Source of the DNA: Anastrepha obliqua
Taxonomy: Eukaryota > Arthropoda > Insecta > Diptera > Tephritidae
Length of the DNA stretch: 64,000 nucleotides
NCBI RefSeq assembly: GCF_027943255.1
Contig: NC_072894.1
Location: forward strand, 62,189,601-62,253,600
Direction: 5' to 3'
Part shown: positions 35,201 to 45,341 of the stretch, piece by piece
Layout of the letters: every line of letters starts with the position of its first letter
How positions within the stretch are numbered: the stretch's first letter is position 1
Position numbers and translations under genes: made by a program
Notes under the pieces: generated by a model
Told to the model about the DNA's origin: nothing
The model's database searches: none
What the model saw: the letters and a program-made list of their open reading frames with translations, nothing else

Positions 35201-35600
35201 GTATATACTTCTGCGAACAATAAACGGTCTGTCAGACCGTGACTGAGGATAAGAATGTTAAATAAATATTTTATCTGAGTTGGCGGCCACATTCAAATTG
35301 CGCCTATATTCACCCACATATGTACATATCGTTGTAATACTATCACTTTCGAGTACACGCTATAATTACCACATGACACTACTACGGCGAGTAGAGCTGC
35401 ATACAAATATAAAATCAACTTTTGCACACAAGTATTAAGGAAAAAAATTGCAAAAACGGCGACTGTAAAAGTAACTGACACCCTTATAACGCGAGTAAGT
35501 ATGCACATACATACACACGGATAAATACATTCCGTTTAGGCGACAGACGTGTGTGTAAACATTCTACATTTAAGAGCATAATAAAAACGGGCATACAAAC

Positions 35601-35806
35601 CGGTCGTAAAACACACGATACGTTTCATGTGCCCACAAACGGCCCAGCTTCTCCACCTCCTGCAGCCTTTTAGCCGGAACGAGGACAATGCCCTGAAAGA
35701 TGCGAGTAATGTCACGTAGTGAGAAGGTGTAATGAGATTTTGCAGGTGTTGGTAGGAAAACTCGGAGTGCCTGACGATACACGCTGACCATGGCTTCAGC
35801 AAGGCC
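35601..35806 (-). CDS. Axonemal dynein heavy chain, exon e (AAA3 small subdomain)
   Basis: Sixty-eight codons plus two bases. It carries LPTPAKSHYTFSLRDITR and IFQGIVLVP, the strongly conserved dynein block after AAA3 (LLPTPAKSHYxFNLRDxSRVxQG), and ends WAHETYRVFYD-R, matching the family WxHExxRVFxDRL. Acceptor TTTCATTTGCAG is strong. The donor, CCG|GTTTGT at 35600, is weaker than its neighbours, but the phase (two bases of an arginine codon) is exactly completed by the C that opens the next exon. No disabling change is seen. Confidence 0.92.
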
Positions 35807-36879
35807 CTGCAAATGAAATAAAACGTTTTCATACTTGTGTACATACTTCGAATTTTATAATCACTTATAAAACATATTATAAGAAACGAGATTGAAACAA
35901 GTAACTAAGTGTTGAAATTTGGCTGTTAATTTTCGGAATCAAACAAATCATAAGCAATGATAGTTATGGCTTGTAACCTCAGGCGGGTGGACGGTAATTT
36001 AGTATTAACATATAAAAAATGTGCCTGATGTTTATGCGATGTGAATGAGGTAGGGAGCAATACGCGTATTATTCAGTCCCTATCAAGTTACATGCATTAC
36101 ACGTAGCACCGCACATTTTTCAAAATTTTACTTGCTTCGAACTTATTTTTTGGATTTCATTATTTGTACATTGTAACATTGAATAATTTTGCATAGATTT
36201 TTTGCAACATAGATTTCAAATTTTTTTTCTTCCAAAAAATGAGCTATTTTTCACAATAGTGGATGGAAAAACAGCTCAAGCTATAATAGGAACTCTCTCT
36301 GGAGTGACATCCTTCATTTGTTGGGCACATTCCACAGAAATGTGCAGTCTTTGTGTGATGAGGTCAAAGCAGCTACTCGTCAGAGTCTCTGGTTTTTAAG
36401 CAATGACCTCCAACAAGTGCGGACTCAAAAAAAGCAAAGGAGGGTAGGAAAAGCGAAAATCTGCAGAAATTTCGAGTATAATTAGACATTCGAATAGACG
36501 CGGTAAAGTAATGCACGTGTACGACGAATGATGGTAACACATCTAGACGATTTGTTCTTCTCTTCAAGATCTGTCATTCTCTAAAGTAAATGACTCATAG
36601 TTTTAGAAGCGATCACCACCAATGGTGCGGTTAATCCGGAGATATTTGAGAATAAATGCATATGAACGATATTGCACGCGGCACTCTTCATTACATGGCG
36701 AAAAAATTATGAAAAGCGCAGGATTTTCTGTAGAGTCACTATCTTAAGAAGCAAGAGGCTACACGCAAAGATCATAAGCACTGTAACGAAGGCACCGTAG
36801 CTTCAGCAAGTAAATGTGCAATTATTACATTTGTTAAAAATGAAAGCATAAAAACCAGAACAGCATTTTTCTGCTATTT

Positions 36880-37090
36880 TGAAGGGACAGCACGAACCAT
36901 GTCACATTGTGGTACATTTAAGCATGCCGGACGGGTATAATGATGTGGGAATGTCAGCACCGAATAAATAACATAAAGGACAAATTTATGTGCAATAGTG
37001 GATATTTCACTTTCATGGCTGTTCCAACATGACAACGATCCGAAGCTACATACTCGAAACTCGAAAACTGAAAAAGATCAATATCCTTAA
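36880..37090 (+). mobile_element. Tc1-like scrap
   Basis: A frame with WLFQHDNDPKLHTRNSKTEK resembles the second catalytic block of Tc1 transposases (xxQQDNDPKHTA). Little else survives. Confidence 0.5.
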
Positions 37091-37189
37091 AGTTAGAATC
37101 ACATCTACGCGGAACGAAGTGAAAAGCCTTACGCTCAAACTAAATTCAGAAATATTGCAAACGAAATGGACAACGATTTTGTTCGAAAA

Positions 37190-37600
37190 ATCATATTTTC
37201 ATCTCAGCTGCTATGTTAACAAGCAAAACCCCCACATCTGGTTATCGGAAAGCCCGACGTGATCATCGTGACCCACTAATGCATCCTCAGAGAATGACAG
37301 TTTGCCCACTTTTCTTTGAACATGCTGCTGGAAACGCTCTTTCGATCAAAGGCGACTTCCATTCAGGATTGTTAAACGATTTTTTGTGGCCGGAAATTGA
37401 AGGCATGGACTTCGACGATCTTTGGTTTTAGTAGGATGATATGCCTTGCCACGCAGCCCACGCCACAATCGACCTTTTGAGCGTCAAGGTCGGTAATCGT
37501 CTTGGCGATGGTTGCTTGGTCAGTTCGCAGTTGTGATTTTACGCTGTTAGAGTTTTTGGACCGATGTTATGAAAAAGTCCATTAATGATTCATGCTTTTA
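37190..37600 (+). mobile_element. Mariner remnant
   Basis: Pieces read YVNKQNPHIWLSESPT, HPQRMTV, FFEHAAGNALSI and NDFLWPEIEGMDFDDLWF, corresponding to the region from the first to the second catalytic aspartate. The Q-Q-D is replaced by a stop and frameshift after DDLWF. Downstream fragments resemble HATIDLL. Confidence 0.7.
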
Positions 37601-37760
37601 AGGGGTCCCGATGGCCTAAAGCTCGAAAATTTATTAAAATTTCAGACGATTCGGCGGAATAGTTAATGAGCTGTAGAAGCTATAATATTGGGAATTTCCG
37701 CATGAAAATTTCACAGTATATTCATAAGATACTATACCTTCGAAATACTATAAATACTAT
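37600..37760. repeat. Unclassified dispersed repeat (intron d-e copy)
   Basis: Contains AGAAGCTATAATATTGGGAA and TTTCCGCATGAAAATTT, the reverse of the segment at 25460-25505. No coding motif is seen. Confidence 0.5.
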
Positions 37761-38426
37761 AATAATAAATTGATTTTTTTTTTAATTTTCTAAACCACAG
37801 GCTATTCGTGAAATAGAGCTACATAGAAACCGTCACCAAGGACTAGGAAAACTTGGCAGCAGGATGCGCTGAGATTGTCACTTGAGTTAAATCGTAGTTC
37901 ATAAATATATAATTTCATTATATATAATATAATATTATATATTTGCATAAATATAAGTATACTCAAAAAAATTGTTTATTTTTATTAAATTTTTTTTTTT
38001 ATATATATTTTTTTTTTTCAAATTGACCACCGTGTATATTTTTGGCATTCTTAATACTCATAACTCATTTTTAATATTGATGTACCTCTCAATTTCCCCA
38101 AAAAATGCCTATTCATTTTCATCTCAATAAAAACTACAACTTAAATGCTCCGAACCCACGCAGAAGTTGAAGTTCGCTTAATTTTCAAAGTTTAGTAGCA
38201 GCTTTAGTGACAGCGTTTCGTCACTCTAAAGCTGGCTCCAAGCGAAAATGCCGAATCTAACTCGACTCTGACAGAGATGAAGTACACTTTTAAATAAAGC
38301 TTGGAGCCGCCTTTATCTTCTATGATCATGCACAATTGTTTTAAATATCCATGTGCAGATCCGTTTAAACTGTTTTTATTTATTTATGTTTTATTTCACT
38401 TCAGTTGTGCCGTTAGGTACACTTAC

Positions 38427-38609
38427 CCGCGATAGCAATGCCACTTTTTCAGGAAATCCCTTGCTGAAATGCCAATCGCCAATCGCTGTGAATATTTTAA
38501 TGATGGTCGAATCCTCGAACGAGTCCACAGCAACAAGGAATGTGTGACGATAGAAGCGCGGGAAGATAAAATTACTGCCACCCGGCACGCCCATAGCGCC
38601 GAGGAAGCT
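38427..38609 (-). CDS. Axonemal dynein heavy chain, exon d (AAA3 sensor loop)
   Basis: Sixty-one codons, phase 0 to phase 0. It begins SFLGAMGVPGGSNFIFPRF, matching the dynein AAA3 AMGPPGGGRNxVTPRF sensor-I loop, then RHTFLVAVDSFEDSTIIKIF and GDWHF, as expected before the AAA3 small subdomain. Acceptor TTATGCAG and donor GTAAGT (38426) are good matches to consensus. The usual PPGGGRN is VPGGSNF here, so the loop is diverged and the family arginine is missing. The frame is open and junctions on both sides read on naturally, so I take this as divergence, not decay. Confidence 0.92.
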
Positions 38610-39654
38610 CTGCATAACAAGCGAACGAAAAACAATAAAGTCAATGAGCATAACAATAACAACAACATAATATTCGAAAAAAAATAAAACCAAAAAAACG
38701 GCAATGCCAATGTTCAAACAAACAACACATGCAGGAGTCACATTTGTTTTAGTGTTTTTTGTTCTTTTGTAGCTTGTTGACGTAAGTAAAAAATGTTGAA
38801 AATTTATTTCACATAAAGCCAATGAATAAAATGTTAAAGGGAAAACTCCAACATCAAAAAAACAAAAAGTTTAAGCCAAATAAAAGCAATAAAATGTTGA
38901 GAATTTAAAAACAAAAAAACATCAAAAAACAACTTTGGAATGCAAACTTTTGCAATATGTACGGTAATTTCGTGGTTGGCTGTGTGGGCTGCAAACCGCG
39001 TTGCCAAAGAGCCAAATATGCGGAAGTGCCCCCAATATGTAAATACACTGTTACTGTTAAGCACTTGCGTAACCAATTAAGGTTTGAGTGGCATGTGTGC
39101 ATTTTTGTTTTTTTTTTCGACTGAGCGAATAAATGTACGAGTAAAAAAGTTTTAGGTATAAAATTGTTGTAATTTTTTAATATAACATATATGTATGCAC
39201 ATTGTCGCTTGACAGGCATTCAACTTTTTTTTTTACTTTTTGCTCCACCCGCACTTGATAAAAAAACAAACAAAAGAATATTTTTTCGGCAACTGTGTGG
39301 CGCTCGATTTCACAGCAAGTAACTTTCGTTCTGCTCGGACGCTGCAGGGTCATCAAAGGCCCTCACACTTAATTAAATGGAAGACTTTTCGCATTCATGT
39401 GCCAGTTTTTGTTTCGTAAATTTAAGCAATCAACTTAAAACACATTGAACAACTACGTGGCCAAGTGCATTGTGTATTCGCACCGAGCAGTGCAATGCCA
39501 GTGTTTATAGGAATATGTGCATATGTGCATATGTATATATGTGTACCTACATAAATACTTTTGCATGTGTGTGTTTTAACTGCATGTTACAGCTTTTTCC
39601 GCCAAAAAGTCACCAACATAAACAATTTTACCTTTACACGCCTCCCTCTCTTAC
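38610..39654 (-). other. Dynein intron c-d (1,045 bp)
   Basis: Poly-A and poly-T runs and short CATA microsatellites are present. No element or gene is recognised here. Confidence 0.7.
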
Positions 39655-39798
39655 CATATCGACCAGCTCGATTTTTGTTGTATCCACCAAATCAGACCAG
39701 TAGCCGTGATCCAGCCATTGGCGTATCAATTCGAGTGGCGGCTGCGAACCGTATGTGTCTTTCGATGGCATGGCAACATCGTCGCAAAATATTAAACA
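39655..39798 (-). CDS. Axonemal dynein heavy chain, exon c (AAA3 Walker B)
   Basis: Forty-eight codons in phase 0 at both ends. The exon opens with CLIFCDDVAMPSKDTYGSQP, aligning with the dynein AAA3 Walker B block (family form VFVDDLNMPxxxxYGAQPP), and continues PLELIRQWLDHGYWSDL, a hallmark of every dynein heavy chain. Acceptor CTTCTTTGCAG and donor GTAAGA fit. Two things are unusual: the Walker B hydrophobic run reads IFCDD, and LNMP is replaced by VAMP. The two acidic residues are kept, so nucleotide handling at AAA3 may persist. This exon lies antisense to longer spurious open frames on the plus strand. Confidence 0.92.
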
Positions 39799-39891
39799 CT
39801 GCAAAGAAGTTAACGTGTTGCATCAAAATAATTAAAATAAAATTTAGTCATGTAAATCGATAATTTTTTGCAGTTTGTTGCACAATTTTAC
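39799..39891 (-). other. Dynein intron b-c (93 bp)
   Basis: A minimal intron with donor GTAAAA and acceptor CTTCTTTGCAG, in phase 0. It holds nothing but splice signals. Confidence 0.9.
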
Positions 39892-39963
39892 CCTTTTGCC
39901 TAGGGGCGGACCATATACGCCTTTTCGTCGCCGATCCAGTTTTGACATAATGGTTTCTTGTAC
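39892..39963 (-). CDS. Axonemal dynein heavy chain, exon b (AAA3, 24 codons)
   Basis: A 72-bp exon encoding 24 residues, including KLDRRRKGVYGPPLGKR, the diagnostic dynein AAA3 stretch just before Walker B (family form KLDxRRKGVFGPPxGKR). Acceptor TTTTTTACCAG lies upstream and the donor is GTAAAA at 39891; both ends are phase 0. It follows a 22.2-kb intron and precedes one of only 93 bp. The exon is too short to stand out as an open frame and was found from the protein motif and splice sites. Confidence 0.93.
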
Positions 39964-40739
39964 CTGGTAAAAAAATGTAGATGAATAAAGTGTATTCGCA
40001 CTACTGATTCTTAAGTGGAATTGCATAAAGCAAGAGATGAATTGTGTTACGTTTGGTAATAGCTTTTTTCAGGGAGTTTGTGCCATACAAAAATTGGAAG
40101 GTATGGATGAGAATAAATTTTAGGCAGAGGCTATTCAATATGTGAGATATTTTTTTAAACTCAACTCCTCACTTTTCACTGTTCCGCCCGCAAAAACTTT
40201 TATAGAAAATAAAATGTGATTCCCTATAAATCCATTATTATTATTCTTTGGATCAAACTGGGGAATCGAATAACGATTCAACTACTCATTTGTTTGTGTT
40301 AGAGCATGTAGCGTGTAAAACTTCCAGAATAATTTTAAGCTGCACCCCTTAACTGAATTAAATTTACTCTGAACATTTCAACTGGGCATTTTCCTGCTGT
40401 GAATTTCTGTGAGTACGTTTGCATATGCATTATATTCTCTTCATCTTGAACGTTAAGTTTTTGTTATTTTATACGTTAGTAGCCTTGTAATTCAGGCTTT
40501 GCTGAAAATTATGTTATAAAGTTTTTGCGCCCAACTATAGGAGGATCATGTCCTTTTGTTCAGTCGCCCCGAGAAATATCCTTAACCTTTCCCTTCTCAA
40601 ACTACTTATCGTCTACGATATGATGCGAACTGTCTGAATGTAGTTGTGAAATGGATCGTCCATTTACGGTTTTTCGAAAAATCCTCTGAAGACTGAGGTC
40701 GTCTTATTTACGAATTCGTCTTAACATACCTAGAGTTTT

Positions 40740-41290
40740 TCTCCGCTCAATAGTGGGCGCTCCGTTGGTGCCCTCTGACTGGGTGGAGCACCTGGTACTT
40801 ATCCTTAATAGAGCCCTAACGTGGAAGCCCAAGCTCAAATTTAGGTTTCCGGATCACTGTAGTGTTTTTCAAACGGAGGTAGTCGCACTGAGGAAGCAGT
40901 GGATTGGATGCTCACTTCGATAGTTAATGTAAATATTTACTCCGACAGCCAAGCGGCAGTTAGGACCTTGGGTTCGTTATTTCTTCGTTCGATTAATCGG
41001 CGAATGCCTGATTTCTCCCTTGATTGCATCCGAATACTTCGATTTCTGGCTTATTTGGGTTCCCGGTAACAGCGGTAAGAGGGAAACTGCTGAGCTGATG
41101 AGCTGGCTAGACAGGGAACCCTATAGACGATTTGATCTGATGGTTCGCTTGAAAACTTGTAGTCTGCTTTACATATCACATATCTAGTGAAATTCATGAG
41201 TATGTAGCTTGAAGCAGATAATACGAACATAAATTAGCTACTGTTGGTCGTCATCCTCTAACTACACGACCCTTTTTCTCTCTTTTCCCA
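40740..41290 (+). mobile_element. Non-LTR retrotransposon RNase H scrap
   Basis: Shifted frames give NRALTWKPKLKFRF, CSVFQTEVVAL (RNase H start), VNIYSDSQAAVRTLGS (the central SDSQAA motif) and WVPGNSGK followed by ADELA (the last motif). Stop codons separate them. Confidence 0.7.
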
Positions 41291-41940
41291 CCGGTCTGGT
41301 TCCTTTCCTTCTCCTTTCCCCTGAATGGCATCACAACGGACGTATATTGAATATTTGCCCAAGTAGGCCCGTCGCAAGGGCAACCATTTATGCTAATCTA
41401 ACCTAGACTATGTACGATCGGCGACGGATGCGCAAAATGTTGTAGTCTCTTGGAAATCTATTGCGAAGACATAAATATGCTTTTATAAATCGAACTTCCA
41501 TAAATATCTCAACCACAAAGTCGATTTTTTGTAATAACTATAGACTATAAATTTCTGAAAAATTATGAGCGGTCAGAATATGACCCAAGTCGGACCATAA
41601 CCACCAAATAAGTTGACCACTGCGTCACCTTGTGGGTACTTTTCTTTTGCCAAATTTATCCTATGGAATTAGTATGTGTGGCTTCTGAATAGAAACCCAA
41701 TCGGTCACAAATACGACTTTGAGATCATTCAGACCCTAGCTTCTTACATGATTGATTCATCTAAACAATATTTCCATTCACGTACTTAAGACATATGTAT
41801 TTCGGGTATGACACAAATCGGACTACAAAACGATTTTTTGGAATACAAGGAAGTGAGCGAATAATTTCTTTTCTGAATTACATATCTTATTTTATAATTT
41901 ATGTTATGTAGCGACCAGAGATCACAATGAATATACTCTT

Positions 41941-43440
41941 GATGCTTTCCATTACATTTCGATGTAACTTAAATATGTTGCTCTCTGGTCAAAATAATGA
42001 GACACGTATTTTTTTGTTCGCCCGAAAAAAATTTTTTTCAAGAGTTGTCGGCAATTTTGTTTTTCGACTCAAATTCGATTTTTTTTAATTATATAAGAAA
42101 AAATTTTTTTTAAATGCCCATAACTTAGTCAAAAATGAACCGATTTTAATGATTCTGGATTCAAAATGATCGTAATTACTTACACGAGCGACTTCATGTA
42201 GAAACAATTGCAAAAAAGTAGTAAAAAATTTTTTATTTAGCAAAAAAGAAAAAAAATTGAAATTTTTTCGAAATTCAATATTTCAAAAAGTGTATTTTTT
42301 TTTCTTATAACTTTTTCCAAATCAAGAGGACACTTCAAACTTCAATTAAGTTGAATGCCCAGTAGCTAAAATGAGTTGTTTTTGAGTAATGAATTTTTGA
42401 GTAAAAAACGAGTTTCGCACTTTTTGTATTTGCTAAATAAAAAATTTTTAACTGCTTTTTTGCAATTGTTTCTACATGAAGTCGCTCGTGTAAGTAATTA
42501 CGATTATTTTGAACCCAGAATTATTCAAATCGGCTTATTTTTGACTAAGTTATGAGTAATTAAAAACAATTTTCTTATATAGATTCTTTCCATTTCAATT
42601 CAAAAGGGCTATTCGGGACATGTTCTTCGATTTCGATGTAACTCAAATATGTTGCTCTCTGGTCAAAATAATGAGACACGTATTTTTTTGTTCGCCCGAA
42701 AAAATTTTTTTTCAAGAGTTGTTGGCAATTTTGTTTTTCGGCTCAAAATCGATTTTTTTTGAATAATATAAGAAAATTTTTTTTTAAATGCTCATAACTT
42801 AGTCAAAAATGAACCGATTTTAATAATTTTGGGTTAAAAATGATTGTCATTACTTACACGAGGGATTTCATGTAGAAACAGTTGCAAAAAAGTATTTAAA
42901 AATTTTTTATTTTGCAAAAAACAAAAAGTGCTAAACAGGTTTTCTACTTAAAAATTCATTACTCAAAAACAACTCATTTTAGCTACTGGGCATTCAACTT
43001 AATTGAAGTTTGAGGTGTCCTCTTGATTTGGAAAAAGTTATAAGAAAAAAAAATACACTTTTTGAAATATTGAATTTCGAAAAAATTTCAATTTTTTTTC
43101 TTTTTTGCTAAATAAAAAATTTTTAACTACTTTTTTGCAATTGTTTCTACATGAAGTCGCTCGTGTAAGTAATTACGATCATTTTGAACCCAGAATCATT
43201 AAAATCGGTTCATTTTTGACTAAGTTATGGGCATTTAAAAAAAAATTTTTCTAATATAATTAAAAAAAATCGAGTTTGAGCCGAAAAACAAAATTGCCAA
43301 CAACTCTTGAAAAAAAATTTTTTCGGGCGAACAAAAAAATACGTGTTTCATTATTTTGACCAGAGAGCAACATATTTAAGTTACATCGAAATCGAAGAAC
43401 ATGACCCGAATAGCCGGGTTGAATTTAAATGGAAAGCATC
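41941..43440 (+). repeat. Foldback terminal repeat, left (about 1.5 kb)
   Basis: It is built from four alternating stretches of one arm sequence, facing right, left, right, left, so it can fold on itself. Marker words are GTTGCTCTCTGGTCAAAATA, CATAACTTAGTCAAAAATGA and CTCAAAAACAACTCATTTTA. The outermost part has lost about 40 bp compared with the right-hand copy (after GATGCTTTCCATT). Confidence 0.85.
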
Positions 43441-43524
43441 TCTTTTTAACGTAGATTTAGTGAACTCATTTCACTTGTGTCACTGTTCAGCGAGTGGCAA
43501 GCATTGTTTTAGCAGCTACAAAGC

Positions 43525-45231
43525 TAGTCCAGTCAAAAGAGACAAAAAAAATAGTCAACTAAGTAATTTTAGGAGTATGCGAGTTTATGGTTTTATTATG
43601 TAAAACCCATCACTGTGAACTTAAATTTGAGTTTTCGGGGTCGGGGGTTGTGTCCCGCGCCCGCCATCTTGGAAATAAGGGTGCAACTGGTTTTTTGCGT
43701 TTATCTCGTGAATTCCGAAAGTTACGAACATTTTGTAAGATACTTTTTTGTAGAAAATAATATTATCTACAACTTTCATTCACAACTTTTTATTCTAAAA
43801 TTAATAATAAAAAAGTTATAAACAAAATTACGCTAAAAATTAAGGGATGAATTGTTTTAAAGCGTAATAACTTCTTTTTTATAGATTTTATGGAAAATAT
43901 ACTTTAGAGCTTTTTTATAGAGCATTATTTTGTGAACATTTTTGTCTATAAGTTTTTCCCGCTATCTTTATTTAGTCGCATGATTTTGAGCTGCTAAGCG
44001 GAGCAACCAATACATTAGCGAAGCGCGTACATGATTACACAGGCCGACAAAATTTAACCAACATTCAGACCCAGAAACAAGACTATATATTTCCGAAGGT
44101 TTATGATGCGCTAAATCCAAATCTGGCCTCAGAATTGCTCTATCAGCTCTGGTTTTCGAGATATCCTAACCTAAAAGTGCAAAAAACACCATTTTTGCCC
44201 ATATTTGAGGTTATGTAGCCTTGCAGATGTTTTCTTTCACTAAAATTAAAGGATGGCATCTTTAACTACAAGCCTTCTTTTTTCAAATGGCGTTTTGTTT
44301 GCTCAAATATCATTTTTTTTCGCAGAGATATCGCATTTTGAAATTTTCATGTTTCTAAATTTTCCTACACCTGAAAATCGATTAAGATAACATAGACATG
44401 ATATAGTCGATTACTACTTTTCTTGGGTTTGAGGGCCTGAAATATATGGATTAATAGTATGTAAATTTGGAGTTTGTGGGTAAGGCTGCTTGCGGTATGA
44501 TAGGGGTGGTTTCTACGGGTTAAGGCTGTGTGTGACTCGGTACCCAAAGGTTAGATAGTGTAGGGGTGGGGTGAGTCAGCACACTTATGGTGTGAGACAA
44601 AATTTTAAGAAAAACAAGACTCAATTCAAGAAAATTAGTAATCGACTATATCATGTCTATGTTATCTTAATCGATTTTCAGGTGTAGAAAAATTTAGAAA
44701 CATGAAAATTTCAAAATGCGATATCTCGCGAAAGAAAATGATATTTGAGCAAACAAAACGCCATTTGAAAAAAGAAGGCTTGTAGTTAAAGATGCCATCC
44801 TTTAATTTTAGTGAAAGAAAACAAAAATGTTCACAAAATATTGCTCTATAAAAAAGCTCTAAAGTATATTTTCCATAAAATCTATAAAAAAGAAGTTATT
44901 ACGCTTTAAAACAATTCATCCCTTAATTTTTAGCGTAATTTTGTTTATAACTTTTTTATTATTAATTTTAGAATAAAAAGTTTTGAATGAAAGTTGTAGA
45001 TAATATTATTTTCTACAAAAAAGTATCTTACAAAATGTTCGTAACTTTCGGAATTCACGAGATAAACGCAAAAAACCAGTTGCACCCTTATTTCCAAGAT
45101 GGCGGGCGCGGGACACAACCCCCGACCCCGAAAACTCAAACTTCAGTTCACAGTGATGGGCTTTACATAATAAAACCATAAACTCGCATACTCCTAAAAT
45201 TACTAAGTTAAATCTTCTTTTGACTGGACTA
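43525..45231. repeat. Inner hairpin 1: imperfect inverted repeat
   Basis: The left arm (43525-44432) pairs with the right arm (44619-45231) around a 186-bp loop. The left arm has an extra 285 bp (43946-44230) that the right arm lacks: 43945 pairs with 44821 and 44231 pairs with 44820. The arms include the reading-frame shadow beginning SFRGRGLCPAPAILEIRV on both strands. No independent coding evidence exists. Confidence 0.85.
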
Positions 45232-45341
45232 AGCTGCTTTGCACTCGTTTGCTCTCAAGTACTTCATTGGCATGCCTTTTTCATCATACTAAATAATTTG
45301 AATGAAAAGCTCGTTTGTATCAAACGAATGTAATAGTCTAA

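Larger units (their letters stand above)
29920..35600 (-). other. Dynein intron e-f (5,681 bp)
   Basis: It contains the 18-bp minisatellite with its downstream duplicate, a full SINE, two mariners and a non-LTR tail, listed separately. At 29920-30611, 31786-32599 and 35201-35600 I recognise nothing. Confidence 0.7.
35807..38426 (-). other. Dynein intron d-e (2,620 bp)
   Basis: It holds Tc1 and mariner scraps (36880-37600), the second copy of an unclassified repeat (about 37600-37760) and an AT run (about 37900-38035). A stem-loop-like sequence around 38198-38236 (AGCTTTAGTGAC paired with GTCACTCTAAAGCT) stands out. At 35807-36879 nothing is recognised. Confidence 0.65.

Noticed and set aside
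38391..38822. Whole 143-codon minus frame as one exon
   Set aside because: Only 38427-38609 matches dynein; clear acceptor and donor mark the ends and the rest is intron read-through.
43307..43603. Frame starting MKKNFFGRTKKYV (also at 48264-48464)
   Set aside because: It falls in low-complexity foldback terminal repeat; presence in each copy reflects the repeat, not a protein.
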